Source: Collinsella sp. (GTDB taxonomy: Bacteria > Actinomycetota > Coriobacteriia > Coriobacteriales > Coriobacteriaceae). Taken from it: a stretch of DNA of 31,313 bases. A program made the position numbers and the translations under genes. The stretch's first letter is position 1; each line of letters starts with the position of its first letter. The stretch lies in the NCBI GenBank assembly GCA_019414465.1, contig DXLY01000013.1:1-31313 (forward strand). Direction: 5' to 3'. Shown piece by piece: positions 1 through 7,756 of this stretch. The notes under the pieces were generated by a model. The model searched no databases and was not told the origin of the DNA. It saw only the letters and a list, made by a program, of their open reading frames with translations.

Positions 1-491
1 ACGAGCTCGTTGGCCGCCAGCATGCGCTCGATGACCTCGCGATTGTGCTCCGACAGATACAGGATGCCGAGCTCGCTTTTCATATGCGCGACGTCCTCGA
101 TAATCTCGTGGGTCTGCTCCTCGCGCAGGGTAAAGTCGTAGCGCGCGGCATCGAACTCGCGGATCACATCGACAAACGCATTAACGGCAAAGGAATAATG
201 CTGGCAGCTCACACTAAAGTGCGGCACCTGCTCGGACGTGCCTTTGTACTTGCCCTCGAGCAGGTCGGCCTGGTCGAGCACCTGGCGCGCGTAGCCCAAG
301 AAGGTCTCGCCTTCCTCGGACACAATGACGCCCTTGTTGGTGCGCTCAAAGATGTGTACACCCATCTCGTTTTCGAGATCGCGAATTGACGCGGTAATCG
401 AAGGCTGCGACACAAAGAGCCGGCGCGAGGCCTCGGTGATGCTGCCGCATTCGGCAACTTTGACGACATATCTGAGCTGCTGGAGCTTCAT
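1..491 (-). CDS. LysR-family transcriptional regulator (C-terminus beyond window)
   Basis: The reading frame starts at the ATG complementary to 489-491 (MKLQQLRYVVKVAECGS) and runs off the left edge, so 163 residues are visible of the usual ~300. Residues 1-60 are a classic LysR winged helix-turn-helix (SITEASRRLFVSQPSITASI, then LENEMGVHIFERTNKG). From about residue 90 the co-inducer-binding domain begins. The HAD phosphatase gene ends 10 bases upstream on the same strand, so the two may be co-transcribed. The effector and target genes cannot be told from this fragment. The family call is firm; the role is unknown. Confidence 0.9.
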   Translation of the reverse strand, partial: MKLQQLRYVVKVAECGSITEASRRLFVSQPSITASIRDLENEMGVHIFERTNKGVIVSEEGETFLGYARQVLDQADLLEGKYKGTSEQVPHFSVSCQHYSFAVNAFVDVIREFDAARYDFTLREEQTHEIIEDVAHMKSELGILYLSEHNREVIERMLAANEL

Positions 492-501
492 GGCTTTCTC
501 C

Positions 502-1410
502 CTAGACGTTCGTGACGTCGAAACCCGTCGCGTCCATCTGACGCATAAACGACGGCATCTCCCCCGTCGCGGCGCAGGCGGCAATCTGATGCAGAGCCCC
601 GGCAACCGCATCATCTGCCGCAGCGCCGATATGCCAGCGCGCGGCAGCCGTGACGGCCTCGTTGGCATTGGCGACTGCAACGGAATTGGGAACGGCATCG
701 ATCATGGGCAAATCGTTATCGGAATCGCCGAATACGGCCACCTCGTCGGGCGTCAGGCCCAAAGCACGCGCCAGCTCCAGCGCAGCACAGCCCTTGTCCC
801 AGCCGGTCGGAAGAACGTCGAACAGGCGCACGCGGTTGTTGGGAAACACGAGCGAGAGCTCCGGCACCTCGGCGGCAACACGCTCGCGCAGCTCGGCGAG
901 CTCCTCGCGCGAACGGGCACTCCAGATATTCGCCTTGTATACCGGGGCATCGTCAACGACAGGGCGACAGGGAGCCTCTTCGCCCTTGAGCCACGCGTTG
1001 CCGCCTGACTCCATGGCGCGACGCACACGCTCGGGATCGCTTGTCACGCAATAGGCGTCGTTGTCCCAAAAGTCATCACCCAGACGGTAGACCTTCAAAT
1101 AGGTATCGTCGGTCTCTTGCTCCAGGTAGTCGGCCAGGCGCATAAGGGCATCGTTATCAGTTGCGCGCGAGGCAACCGCCTCGCCATCGACAAACATCAC
1201 CTGGCCGTTGCAAAACGCACCGGTCGAGAAGCACTCGGAGCGATTGCGGAACATCCAGCTCATCGCGGACGGCTGGCGACCCGAAACCGGGCCAAAATGC
1301 AGGCCCGCCGCCTGCATGGCATGAATGCCCTCGATGGCGCAGTCGCTGGCGCCATCGTGTCCAGCAGGAATCAGCGTATCGTCCATATCGGTCAGCACAA
1401 GTTTGATCAT
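502..1410 (-). CDS. Cof-type HAD-superfamily phosphatase
   Basis: 302 residues. Motif I is DMDDT at residues 8-12, with Asp8 the expected nucleophile and Asp10 the general acid/base. The C-terminal motif FGDSDND supplies the Mg2+-binding acidic residues. A large C2-type cap lies between them, as in Cof/YidA phosphatases, which hydrolyse sugar phosphates, flavin nucleotides or similar phosphomonoesters in the cytoplasm. I chose the ATG at 1408-1410 because it is preceded by GAGGGGACC and puts the catalytic motif at the usual distance from the N-terminus. The frame stays open upstream to 1701, but that stretch runs through repeats and the opposite-strand riboswitch and has no protein-like sequence. 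The substrate is unknown. Confidence 0.88.
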   Translation of the reverse strand: MIKLVLTDMDDTLIPAGHDGASDCAIEGIHAMQAAGLHFGPVSGRQPSAMSWMFRNRSECFSTGAFCNGQVMFVDGEAVASRATDNDALMRLADYLEQETDDTYLKVYRLGDDFWDNDAYCVTSDPERVRRAMESGGNAWLKGEEAPCRPVVDDAPVYKANIWSARSREELAELRERVAAEVPELSLVFPNNRVRLFDVLPTGWDKGCAALELARALGLTPDEVAVFGDSDNDLPMIDAVPNSVAVANANEAVTAAARWHIGAAADDAVAGALHQIAACAATGEMPSFMRQMDATGFDVTNV

Positions 1411-1451
1411 AAGGTCCCCTCGGTCATTCTTTATCCCGTCTATTGTAACGA

Positions 1452-1484
1452 CCTGCCAATAAGGGACAGGTTTATCTTGGCAGG
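1452..1484 (+). repeat. 33-nt palindromic repeat, copy 1
   Basis: A 33-nt unit begins CCTGCCAA and ends TTGGCAGG (perfect 8-bp inverted arms) around the centre GGGACAGGTTTAT. It is followed by TTTTATCTGGG. It matches the reverse complement of copy 2 (1519-1551) at 31 of 33 positions, and copy 3 at 21681-21713 is closely related, including the CCCAGATAAAA flank. It lies between the divergent HAD gene and the thiamine operon. Confidence 0.8.
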
Positions 1485-1518
1485 TTTTATCTGGGAAAAT
1501 GCAGCGCCCCTGTTGCCA

Positions 1519-1551
1519 CCTGCCAAAATAAACCTGTCCCATATTGGCAGG
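1519..1551 (-). repeat. 33-nt palindromic repeat, copy 2 (inverted)
   Basis: Same unit as 1452-1484 but in the opposite orientation: CCTGCCAA, then a centre containing AACCTGTCCC, then TTGGCAGG. The two copies are 34 nt apart and together could fold into one long hairpin, or each into its own short one. Position just upstream of the riboswitch means it may overlap the operon promoter region, but no clear -35/-10 pair was identified. Confidence 0.8.
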
Positions 1552-1577
1552 TGCGCTAGTATAGGGAACAACAGATT

Positions 1578-1672
1578 CGATGCGGGAGTGCCGGCGGTGC
1601 AAACCACAAGGCTGAGAGGGCATAGGGCCCAATCCTTTGAACCTGTCAGTTAATGCTGGCGTAGGGAGCATG
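1578..1672 (+). promoter_or_regulatory. TPP riboswitch (THI box)
   Basis: Hallmarks of the thiamine-pyrophosphate aptamer are present in order: closing P1 stem ATGC (1580-1583) with GCAT (1668-1671), GGGAGTGC, the pyrimidine-sensing GCTGAGAGGG (1611-1620), then ACCTGTCAGT, TAATGCTGGC and GTAGGGA (1641-1667). The helix P2/P3 and P4/P5 elements fit the consensus. It is followed directly by an intrinsic terminator at 1683-1713 and then the thiM ribosome-binding site, which is the arrangement of a transcription-attenuating OFF switch: TPP binding should favour termination before thiM. Confidence 0.95.
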
Positions 1673-1682
1673 CCGCCTTTAC

Positions 1683-1713
1683 AGGGGCGCTGTCTATGCA
1701 CAGCGCCCCTTTT
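1683..1713 (+). terminator. Riboswitch expression-platform terminator
   Basis: An 11-bp GC-rich stem (AGGGGCGCTGT with ACAGCGCCCCT, 6-nt loop) is followed by four T residues at 1710-1713. It sits 11 nt past the TPP aptamer and upstream of the thiM Shine-Dalgarno site, so it is the likely ligand-controlled attenuator. Confidence 0.85.
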
Positions 1714-1735
1714 CTATGCCAAGGAGGCATGTGCA

Positions 1736-2575
1736 GTGATTGATTCGGAACAGCTTAAGCAACATATGGTCAAGGCCGTAGAGGAGATTCGAGCCACCAA
1801 TCCGATGGCCGGCTCCATCACCAACACGGTGACGATCGACTTTGTCGCCAACGCGCAGCTCGCCGTGGGCGGTTCGGCCGCCATGGTCTATCTGCCCGAC
1901 GAGGGCGAGGCGCTCGTTGCCGGCGGCGGCGCCATCTATCTCAACATGGGCACGCTCTTCCCCATCTACGAGCAGACGATTCCCCGCGCGGCCAAGGCGG
2001 CACACGACGCCGGCAAGCCCTGGGTGCTCGATCCGGTGGGTCTGGGCATCGGTAGCCTGCGCACCCAGCTGGTAAACGAGCTCAAGCAGTACAAGCCCGC
2101 CATCGTACGCGGCAACGCCTCCGAGATCATCGCACTCTCCGGCCTGTGGGGTCTTGAGGGCGAGTCGGCCGATCTGAGCCGCGTACGTGGTGTCGATACC
2201 ACCGACACGGTCGACGCCGCCCGCGATGCCGCCGTGGCGCTCGCTCGCTACACCGGCGGCGCCGTTGTGGTCTCGGGCGAAGTCGACCTGATTACCGACG
2301 GCACGACCGTGGCCAAATCCCACGGCGGCAGCCCGCTCATGTCCAAGATCACCGGCTGCGGTTGCTCGCAGGGCGGCGTGCTGGCCGTGTACGCCTGTGC
2401 TACCAATCCGTTTACGGCAGCAGTCTGCGGCACCGCCGTCTACAACGTTGCCGGCACGCGTGCCGCCGCCGTCGCCGATGCCCCGGCAAGCTTTAAGGTC
2501 GCCTTTATCGACGAGCTCTACCGCGCAACCGCCCAGGATATTGCCGACAACCGACTCGAGCTCGAGGAGGCATAA
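1736..2575 (+). CDS. thiM: Hydroxyethylthiazole kinase ThiM
   Basis: 279 residues. ThiM phosphorylates 4-methyl-5-(2-hydroxyethyl)thiazole for thiamine salvage. Visible family blocks are the N-terminal SITNTVTIDFVAN substrate region, WVLDPVGLG, IVRGNASEI, and the anion-hole/catalytic block KITGCGCSQGG with the family cysteine. I chose the GTG at 1736 because AAGGAGG lies at 1721-1727 with an 8-nt gap; the frame is open upstream to 1637 but that part overlaps the riboswitch and terminator. It is the first gene of a three-gene riboswitch operon; the next start is 3 nt past its stop. Length matches the family (about 260-280 residues). Confidence 0.95.
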   Translation: MIDSEQLKQHMVKAVEEIRATNPMAGSITNTVTIDFVANAQLAVGGSAAMVYLPDEGEALVAGGGAIYLNMGTLFPIYEQTIPRAAKAAHDAGKPWVLDPVGLGIGSLRTQLVNELKQYKPAIVRGNASEIIALSGLWGLEGESADLSRVRGVDTTDTVDAARDAAVALARYTGGAVVVSGEVDLITDGTTVAKSHGGSPLMSKITGCGCSQGGVLAVYACATNPFTAAVCGTAVYNVAGTRAAAVADAPASFKVAFIDELYRATAQDIADNRLELEEA

Positions 2576-2578
2576 GCC

Positions 2579-2920
2579 ATGTCCGAACCCGCAACCAATG
2601 CCGGCATGAACACGCTCGTCGCCGTGGCCATCGCCCCATGCGGCACCGGCGACGAGCTGTCCGCCGAGGTCGCCGAGGTCGTGCGCGTCATTCGCGAGAG
2701 CGGCCTTCCCAACCGCACCACCTCGATGTTCACCGAGATCGAGGGCGACTGGGACGAGGTCATGCAGGTCGTGCGCGACGCGACCTTTGTGTTGGCGAGC
2801 AAGGGCATCCGCACCGAAGTCGTGCTCAAAGCCGATATTCGACCCGGATTTACCGACACCATGACCGGCAAACTCAAGCGCATGGAAGCACAGATCAAAA
2901 AGCAGGAGGAAGCACAATGA
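2579..2920 (+). CDS. Thiamine-binding protein, YkoF/MTH1187-like (DUF77)
   Basis: 113 residues, with the small ferredoxin-like fold pattern of the Thiamine_BP family (VAVAIAPCGTGDELSAEV, then VRVIRESGLPNRTTSMFTEIEGDWDEVM). Proteins of this family bind thiamine or its hydroxymethylpyrimidine part in the cytoplasm and have no known catalysis. It lies between thiM and thiE under the TPP riboswitch, which supports a role in thiamine or precursor handling. GAGGAGG at the end of thiM serves as ribosome-binding site. A second start at Met10 (2606) is possible. Its stop codon overlaps the thiE start. Confidence 0.85.
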   Translation: MSEPATNAGMNTLVAVAIAPCGTGDELSAEVAEVVRVIRESGLPNRTTSMFTEIEGDWDEVMQVVRDATFVLASKGIRTEVVLKADIRPGFTDTMTGKLKRMEAQIKKQEEAQ

Positions 2921-3612
2921 GCATCCGCGACAACCTTGATATCTCGGCCTATCTGGTACTCGGCCCCGAAAACACCCTCGGACGCCCCGTGGGCGATGTG
3001 GTGGCCCAGGCACTCGACGCCGGCTTTACCTGCATCCAGGTGCGCTCCAAGGTGGCAAGCGCCCGCGAGATCATTGCGCTGACCGACGACGCCGCGCAGG
3101 CAATCGCACAGGCCGGCAAGACCGGTCAGGTCGCCCTGTTAATCGATGACCGTCTGGACTGTGTGCTTGCCGCGCGCGAGCAGGGCATTGCCGTCGATGG
3201 CGTGCACGTAGGCCAGAGCGACATTCCCGTCGAGGTCTGCCGCAAGCTGCTGGGCCCCGATGCCATTGTGGGCCTTTCGGCCCGTTGCGAGGAGATGCTC
3301 GAGTACGTCAAGACCGCCGACATGAGCCTGGTCGACTACCTGGGCATCGGCCCGCTCCACGAGACCGAGACCAAGCGCGACTGCGGACGCGCGGCCGACG
3401 GCTCTATCATCACCAAGAGCTTTGAGGACCTTGCCGCACTCCACGCGGCAAGCCCCGTGCCCATCGTGGTGGGCGGCGGCGTTAAGACGGCCGACTTGCC
3501 GCAGCTTAAGGCCACCGGCGTCGACGGCTTCTTTGTGGTAAGCGCCGTCTGCAGCGCCGACGACCCCCATGCCGCAGCCAAGGAGCTTGTCGACACCTGG
3601 CAGCAGGCATAA
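2917..3612 (+). CDS. thiE: Thiamine-phosphate synthase ThiE
   Basis: 231 residues. ThiE joins hydroxymethylpyrimidine diphosphate and thiazole phosphate to give thiamine phosphate. The TIM-barrel signatures are present: FTCIQVRSK near residue 35, LIDDRLDCVLAA, VDGVHVGQSDIP, VDYLGIGPLHETETK, and the phosphate-binding VVGGGVKTADL followed by GVDGFFVVSAV near the C-terminus. The ATG at 2917 overlaps the stop of the preceding gene (ATGA) and is preceded by AGGAGGA at 2904-2910; the same frame is open upstream through the preceding gene but there it is only an alternate frame. It is translationally coupled and regulated by the TPP riboswitch. Confidence 0.95.
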   Translation: MSIRDNLDISAYLVLGPENTLGRPVGDVVAQALDAGFTCIQVRSKVASAREIIALTDDAAQAIAQAGKTGQVALLIDDRLDCVLAAREQGIAVDGVHVGQSDIPVEVCRKLLGPDAIVGLSARCEEMLEYVKTADMSLVDYLGIGPLHETETKRDCGRAADGSIITKSFEDLAALHAASPVPIVVGGGVKTADLPQLKATGVDGFFVVSAVCSADDPHAAAKELVDTWQQA

Positions 3613-3656
3613 GCATAAGTCGAGCAGCCGATTCGCAGCTTCATATCTTCAGCAAT

Positions 3657-3702
3657 GGAAAGCGCATCCCAGTTTGGGCCTCCATTCCGGGATGCGCTTT
3701 CC
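3657..3702. terminator. Bidirectional terminator-like hairpin
   Basis: A perfect 14-bp inverted repeat (GGAAAGCGCATCCC at 3657-3670, complement at 3689-3702) with an 18-nt loop lies between the convergent thiE and patatin genes. No long T-tract follows on either strand, so termination is inferred from position and stem strength. Confidence 0.65.
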
Positions 3703-3713
3703 GTATGCGACCC

Positions 3714-4583
3714 TTACCCCGCCAGATACGCTTCCAACGCCGGCAAAGTCGCCTCTGCATCGTGGCGGCCGACCTGGTAGATGCGCTCGAGCTCATCCGG
3801 TTCGCGGCACAGCGACGGCACCTTCACCGATTCGCTCGGCCGCACCACAAAGATTTCCCCGGCAGCCTCTCGACGTGCCAGGTCATCGAGCGTGGCATTG
3901 TAGACCTCATGCCGATGCTCAAGCGCTGCAACAAACTCCGGATAGTGACGGAACACGCGCCGCAGCATGGGCATCACGCTGTTGGGCTGCTTCACAAAGC
4001 CCGCCGGCTGCGTGAGTACCACGATATTGCGGTCATACCCCTGCGCAAACAGCCATGCGCTGGGAATAGAATCAGCCACGCCACCATCCAGATACTTATG
4101 CCCGTCAATAGCAACGGGACGCGTCGCCACAGGAATGGCAGACGACGCCCGGATCCACTCGATATCGCGCTCGTCGCCATACGGTAGATCGTGGTAGACG
4201 GCCTTGCCCGTCTCGATATCGGTACACACGCACGTAAATCGCATGGGGCAGGCGCGATACGCCTCCAAGTCGATGGGATCGCGCTCGATAGGCACCTCGT
4301 GATAGGCAAAATCGGCATTGAACATATCGCCGGTTCGCAGCCAGCTGGTCACGCTCGCATAGCGCTTGTCGGCGCAATAAGCCTTGTTGTAACGAATGGC
4401 ACGGCCGATCTGGCGCGATTTAAAGTTGTAGCCAAACGCCGCGCCCGCCGAGACACCCACCATATGGTCGCAGGTCAAACCGCGCTCCATCCAAACGTCG
4501 AGCACGCCCGCCGTATACATACCGCGGTAGCCGCCTCCCTCGAGCGCAAGCCCCACCGTGGGCGTCGTATCTGGCTGTGCCAT
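3714..4583 (-). CDS. Patatin-like phospholipase (YjjU/RssA type)
   Basis: 289 residues. The oxyanion-hole loop GGGYRG is at residues 16-21, the nucleophile elbow GVSAG with Ser45 at 43-47, and the catalytic-dyad Asp in YLDGG (Asp166). No signal peptide or membrane segment is visible, so it is probably a cytoplasmic serine acyl hydrolase. The C-terminal ~100 residues (MLRRVFRHYPEFVAALEHR, VKVPSLCREPDELERIY) match the tail seen in bacterial patatins of this subgroup. I chose the ATG at 4581-4583 (GGAG 8 nt upstream); the frame is open to 4724 but the extra 47 residues have no patatin-like sequence. The true lipid substrate is unknown. Confidence 0.9.
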   Translation of the reverse strand: MAQPDTTPTVGLALEGGGYRGMYTAGVLDVWMERGLTCDHMVGVSAGAAFGYNFKSRQIGRAIRYNKAYCADKRYASVTSWLRTGDMFNADFAYHEVPIERDPIDLEAYRACPMRFTCVCTDIETGKAVYHDLPYGDERDIEWIRASSAIPVATRPVAIDGHKYLDGGVADSIPSAWLFAQGYDRNIVVLTQPAGFVKQPNSVMPMLRRVFRHYPEFVAALEHRHEVYNATLDDLARREAAGEIFVVRPSESVKVPSLCREPDELERIYQVGRHDAEATLPALEAYLAG

Positions 4584-4912
4584 GCGACCATCTCCGTTCC
4601 TGCGTTTTAAAACGAAACAAGTATACCCGTCAACATATATCGCCTCAGTCGCATTTTCATCGAACATCGTCGCGTTACCGTTTGGCGAATAATGGCGAAT
4701 AATGGCCGCCCGCAACATGGGCACCCCTGCATAATTCCATACACTTGTTTATACTACTCAGTAGTTATCAGCAACGAACGTCAGCCGACAAATAAACCCA
4801 ACGACGCAGCAAGGCGGGGGCTTGGAAACACGCGAGGCGTTGAGCAACAACGCGTGTGCACAACGAGCTCGCCCGACGCAATCCGCCCCGACCCCAGAAA
4901 GCCGCCTACAGC
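4584..4912. other. Intergenic region between divergent patatin and GGDEF/EAL genes
   Basis: No gene is seen. It holds a 10-bp tandem repeat (TGGCGAATAA twice, 4683-4702), a possible -10 TATACT at 4750-4755 overlapping the small palindrome ACTACT-C-AGTAGT (4753-4765), and the inverted repeat ACACGCG / CGCGTGT (4828-4834, 4851-4857). I looked for a c-di-GMP riboswitch before the GGDEF gene and did not find a convincing match. Confidence 0.5.
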
Positions 4913-7630
4913 ATGGATACCCCCAGCAATTACACTGAAACGCTCGAAAAGACCGTCCGCGACCTTCTCAAGCGTCAGGAGGATCTGGTCAGGACCGCCT
5001 TTACCGACCAGCTTACCGGGCTTGGCAACCGCGGCGGCTTTGCCCGTTCCCTCGAGGAGCTCTGGGAGCAGGACACCCCCGTTACCATGGCGTACATCGA
5101 TATCGACAATCTCAAGCACTGCAACGACGTCTTTGGCCATGACGAGGGCAACCGCTATATTTTGCAGGTAAGCCTCTATCTCAAGCTGTATATGGAGGTG
5201 GACGAAGCGGCGTTTCGTCTGGGAGGCGACGAGTTTGCCATCCTGTCTACGATTGCAACCGAGGACGACCTCGCCGAACGTCTGGAACGCTGCCGAACGG
5301 TCCTGCTCAAAAACAACGATGCCGAGATGCCTCACTCGTTTAGCTACGGAGTGGCACACGCCGACCCCGCCCTGGGCGAAGCCCCCAATCGCTTGACGAA
5401 CGATGCCGACCATCGCATGTACGACTACAAGCTACGTCATGCCGTGCACCTTGATCGACGCAATATCGCACAAGCCCACACCGACGACTTCGAAATAAGC
5501 GATCGAATTTTCGACGCCCTTTCGATGCTCAACGAAGGCCGCTATTTCTTTATCGAGAACTTGGACAAACATCGAACCCTTTGGTCACAAGGCGCCTTGC
5601 GCGATCTTGGTCTTCCTTCGGAGCATATAGACAACTGTCACGATTATTGGAAAACGCGTGTCCATCCCGATGACCTTGAGGCCTATACCAACGACATCGA
5701 CCAAATCTATGACGGCTCCAAACATCGTCACGTCATGCAGTACCGCGTGCGCAATGCCGCCGGCGATTACATCCTCGGCCGTGCTCGCGGGTTTCGTATC
5801 GACGGCGACGGAAATGTCCCCTCGCTCTATGTCGGCGAGCTCGTCAACCACTCGCTTGCCGAGACCGTCGACGCCGCCACGGGTCTCGGAACGCAGCGCA
5901 CGCTGATCAACGCTATCGATGCCTGCCGTCGCGACCGTTGCGAGACGGGGCTTATAGCAGTGCGCGTTCGCGGCACGGCAAAGCTCAACGAGCTCTACGG
6001 GGCCGAGGCCGTCGACAACATGCTCGCCGAATACGCAGGCCGCATGCTGTCGATTACTCGCGGCAGGAGTCGCGTCTTCCGTTCACGCAACGCCCAGTTC
6101 GTCGTGCTTAGCAACAATTTGGATCACGAAGCATTCGAGCAACTGATCCAACATCTCAAAGAGGCCGTTTTCGCTCCCGTTCGAATCGCGGGCGACACTA
6201 TTACCCCCGTCTGTCTTGTCGTTCCGGCCTTTTACGAGCACCTGACCAATCAAACGGCCGCCGTTTTAGGCGAACTCGACCGTCGCATTCGCACGGCCGG
6301 CGGGCTTGTTCCCAACGACAGCCTCCCCATACCCGAGGCGGAGCGCAAAAGCGCCATCGCCGAACGCATCGATCCGCTCACGGGTCTCTATCGACCCAGC
6401 GAGTTTATGCGCCGCGCCAACGAATTTCTCGAGACAAGGCGCAACGGCGCCTGGTGTATCACCACCGTCGATATGGGGCACATGCGACTGTTCAACGAAT
6501 GGCACGGACAGGCCGAGGGCGACCGCGTACTCGCCGATGTGGGCACGGTTCTCAAGGACATCGAGAATGCCGCCATGGGCGTCGCAGGGTACTGGGGCCA
6601 AGACGATTTTTGCGTACTCATCCCCTTTGAACACGACACCGTCCATCAGATCTATAGCCGCATTCGCCAGGCCGTGGCCAAGCATGATGACGGCGTGGGC
6701 TTCTGGCCGTCCATGGGCGTCTACCCCATCGACTCCAACGAGGAAATCACCATCGATGCGCAGGCCAAGGCCATGTTTACCAATCGGCGCGCAAAAAACG
6801 ACTTTAAGGAGCGCATTGCCATTTTCCGCCCCGAGGAATACGAACACGAAATCGCGTTCCACCGCACGCTGACCGAATTCCAGTATGCGCTCTCAAACGG
6901 CCGCATTACCTACTACTTGCAGCCCCAGGTCGACATGGAAACCGGCGAGATCGTTGGCGCCGAGGCGCTCACACGCTGGATTGACAAGGATGGCTCCCTC
7001 ATTTCACCTACCACCTTTATCCCCGCTCTCGAGGAAAGCGGTTTTGTGGTGACGCTCGACAAATATGTTTGGCAGGGCGTCGCCTCGTGGCTGCGTGAGT
7101 GCATCGATCGAGGGCTGCGCGTAGTTCCGATCTCGCTCAATGTGTCGCGCGTGGATATCCTTGCCTGCGACGTCGCCGAGCATATGGGGGCGCTTGCCGC
7201 CCAATACAACCTACCGCCCGAGCTCATGCGCATTGAGATCACCGAGACGGCTTATACGGGAGAGTCCGAGGCCGTGGATAAGCTGACGGCCGACCTACAC
7301 ACTCGCGGTTTCTCGACCTACATGGACGATTTTGGCACCGGCCAGTCTACGCTCGCGATGCTCAAGAACGTCAACGTCGACGTCATCAAGCTTGATCGCA
7401 CGTTTGTGCCCACCGACCGCGATCAAAGCCGTAGCGCGCAAATCGTTTCATCAATGCTCGAGATGGCGCAATCGCTCCATCTGCCCGTTGTAATCGAAGG
7501 CGTCGAGACAAACGAGCAGGCGAACATGCTGCTCCACATGGGTGCCCACTACGCTCAGGGCTTCCTCTACTACCGCCCCATGCAGGCAAAGGATTTTGAG
7601 GCATTGCTCGATGGCGGCAACAAAAACTGA
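4913..7630 (+). CDS. Cyclic-di-GMP enzyme: GGDEF-PAS-GGDEF*-GGDEF*-EAL
   Basis: 905 residues, no membrane segment. The first GGDEF domain (about 30-170) has an intact GGDEF at 104-108, the NxxD-type substrate loop (DIDNLKHCNDVFGH) and no RxxD inhibitory site. A PAS-like domain follows (about 195-318, with VHPDDLEAY). A second GGDEF-like domain (DAATGLG from residue 320) has lost the signature (SRNAQF at 391-396). A third (DPLTGLY from 487) reads GQDDF at 562-566. The EAL domain (about 665-900) keeps EALTR at 684-688, SLNVS, EITE, the metal pair DD at 805-806, IKLDR and IEGVE, so phosphodiesterase activity is expected. Start at 4913 chosen from homology; the Shine-Dalgarno is weak, and an upstream ATG at 4856 is possible. 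The protein probably both makes and degrades c-di-GMP, or one domain regulates the other. Confidence 0.92.
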   Translation: MDTPSNYTETLEKTVRDLLKRQEDLVRTAFTDQLTGLGNRGGFARSLEELWEQDTPVTMAYIDIDNLKHCNDVFGHDEGNRYILQVSLYLKLYMEVDEAAFRLGGDEFAILSTIATEDDLAERLERCRTVLLKNNDAEMPHSFSYGVAHADPALGEAPNRLTNDADHRMYDYKLRHAVHLDRRNIAQAHTDDFEISDRIFDALSMLNEGRYFFIENLDKHRTLWSQGALRDLGLPSEHIDNCHDYWKTRVHPDDLEAYTNDIDQIYDGSKHRHVMQYRVRNAAGDYILGRARGFRIDGDGNVPSLYVGELVNHSLAETVDAATGLGTQRTLINAIDACRRDRCETGLIAVRVRGTAKLNELYGAEAVDNMLAEYAGRMLSITRGRSRVFRSRNAQFVVLSNNLDHEAFEQLIQHLKEAVFAPVRIAGDTITPVCLVVPAFYEHLTNQTAAVLGELDRRIRTAGGLVPNDSLPIPEAERKSAIAERIDPLTGLYRPSEFMRRANEFLETRRNGAWCITTVDMGHMRLFNEWHGQAEGDRVLADVGTVLKDIENAAMGVAGYWGQDDFCVLIPFEHDTVHQIYSRIRQAVAKHDDGVGFWPSMGVYPIDSNEEITIDAQAKAMFTNRRAKNDFKERIAIFRPEEYEHEIAFHRTLTEFQYALSNGRITYYLQPQVDMETGEIVGAEALTRWIDKDGSLISPTTFIPALEESGFVVTLDKYVWQGVASWLRECIDRGLRVVPISLNVSRVDILACDVAEHMGALAAQYNLPPELMRIEITETAYTGESEAVDKLTADLHTRGFSTYMDDFGTGQSTLAMLKNVNVDVIKLDRTFVPTDRDQSRSAQIVSSMLEMAQSLHLPVVIEGVETNEQANMLLHMGAHYAQGFLYYRPMQAKDFEALLDGGNKN

Positions 7631-7691
7631 TACGCTCGCGCGCAAAACGATACCGCCGAAGGGGCGCTTGTCCCCATTGGCTAACTTATGC

Positions 7692-7714
7692 CCCCAATCC
7701 AAACCGAATTGGGG
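7692..7714 (+). terminator. Possible weak hairpin between the two GGDEF genes
   Basis: CCCCAAT (7692-7698) and ATTGGGG (7708-7714) form a 7-bp stem with a 9-nt loop. There is no T-tract, and the next Shine-Dalgarno begins 27 nt later. It may be a weak terminator or a leader hairpin of the second gene. Confidence 0.3.
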
Positions 7715-7756
7715 ATATGATGCAAACCACTGTTGTGCCCAAGGAGGTTATCCATC

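Noticed and set aside
1411..1701. N-terminal extension of the HAD phosphatase
   Set aside because: The frame is open but passes through repeats, the terminator and the opposite strand of the riboswitch, and the better start with a Shine-Dalgarno is at 1410.
4683..4702. Tandem repeat TGGCGAATAA x2
   Set aside because: Only two copies of a 10-bp unit; could be chance or a slippage event, with no clear link to a promoter.
4584..4912. c-di-GMP (GEMM) riboswitch before the GGDEF/EAL gene
   Set aside because: A GACGCAGCAAGGC stretch looked suggestive, but the two conserved stems and the tetraloop receptor motif of GEMM could not be laid out.
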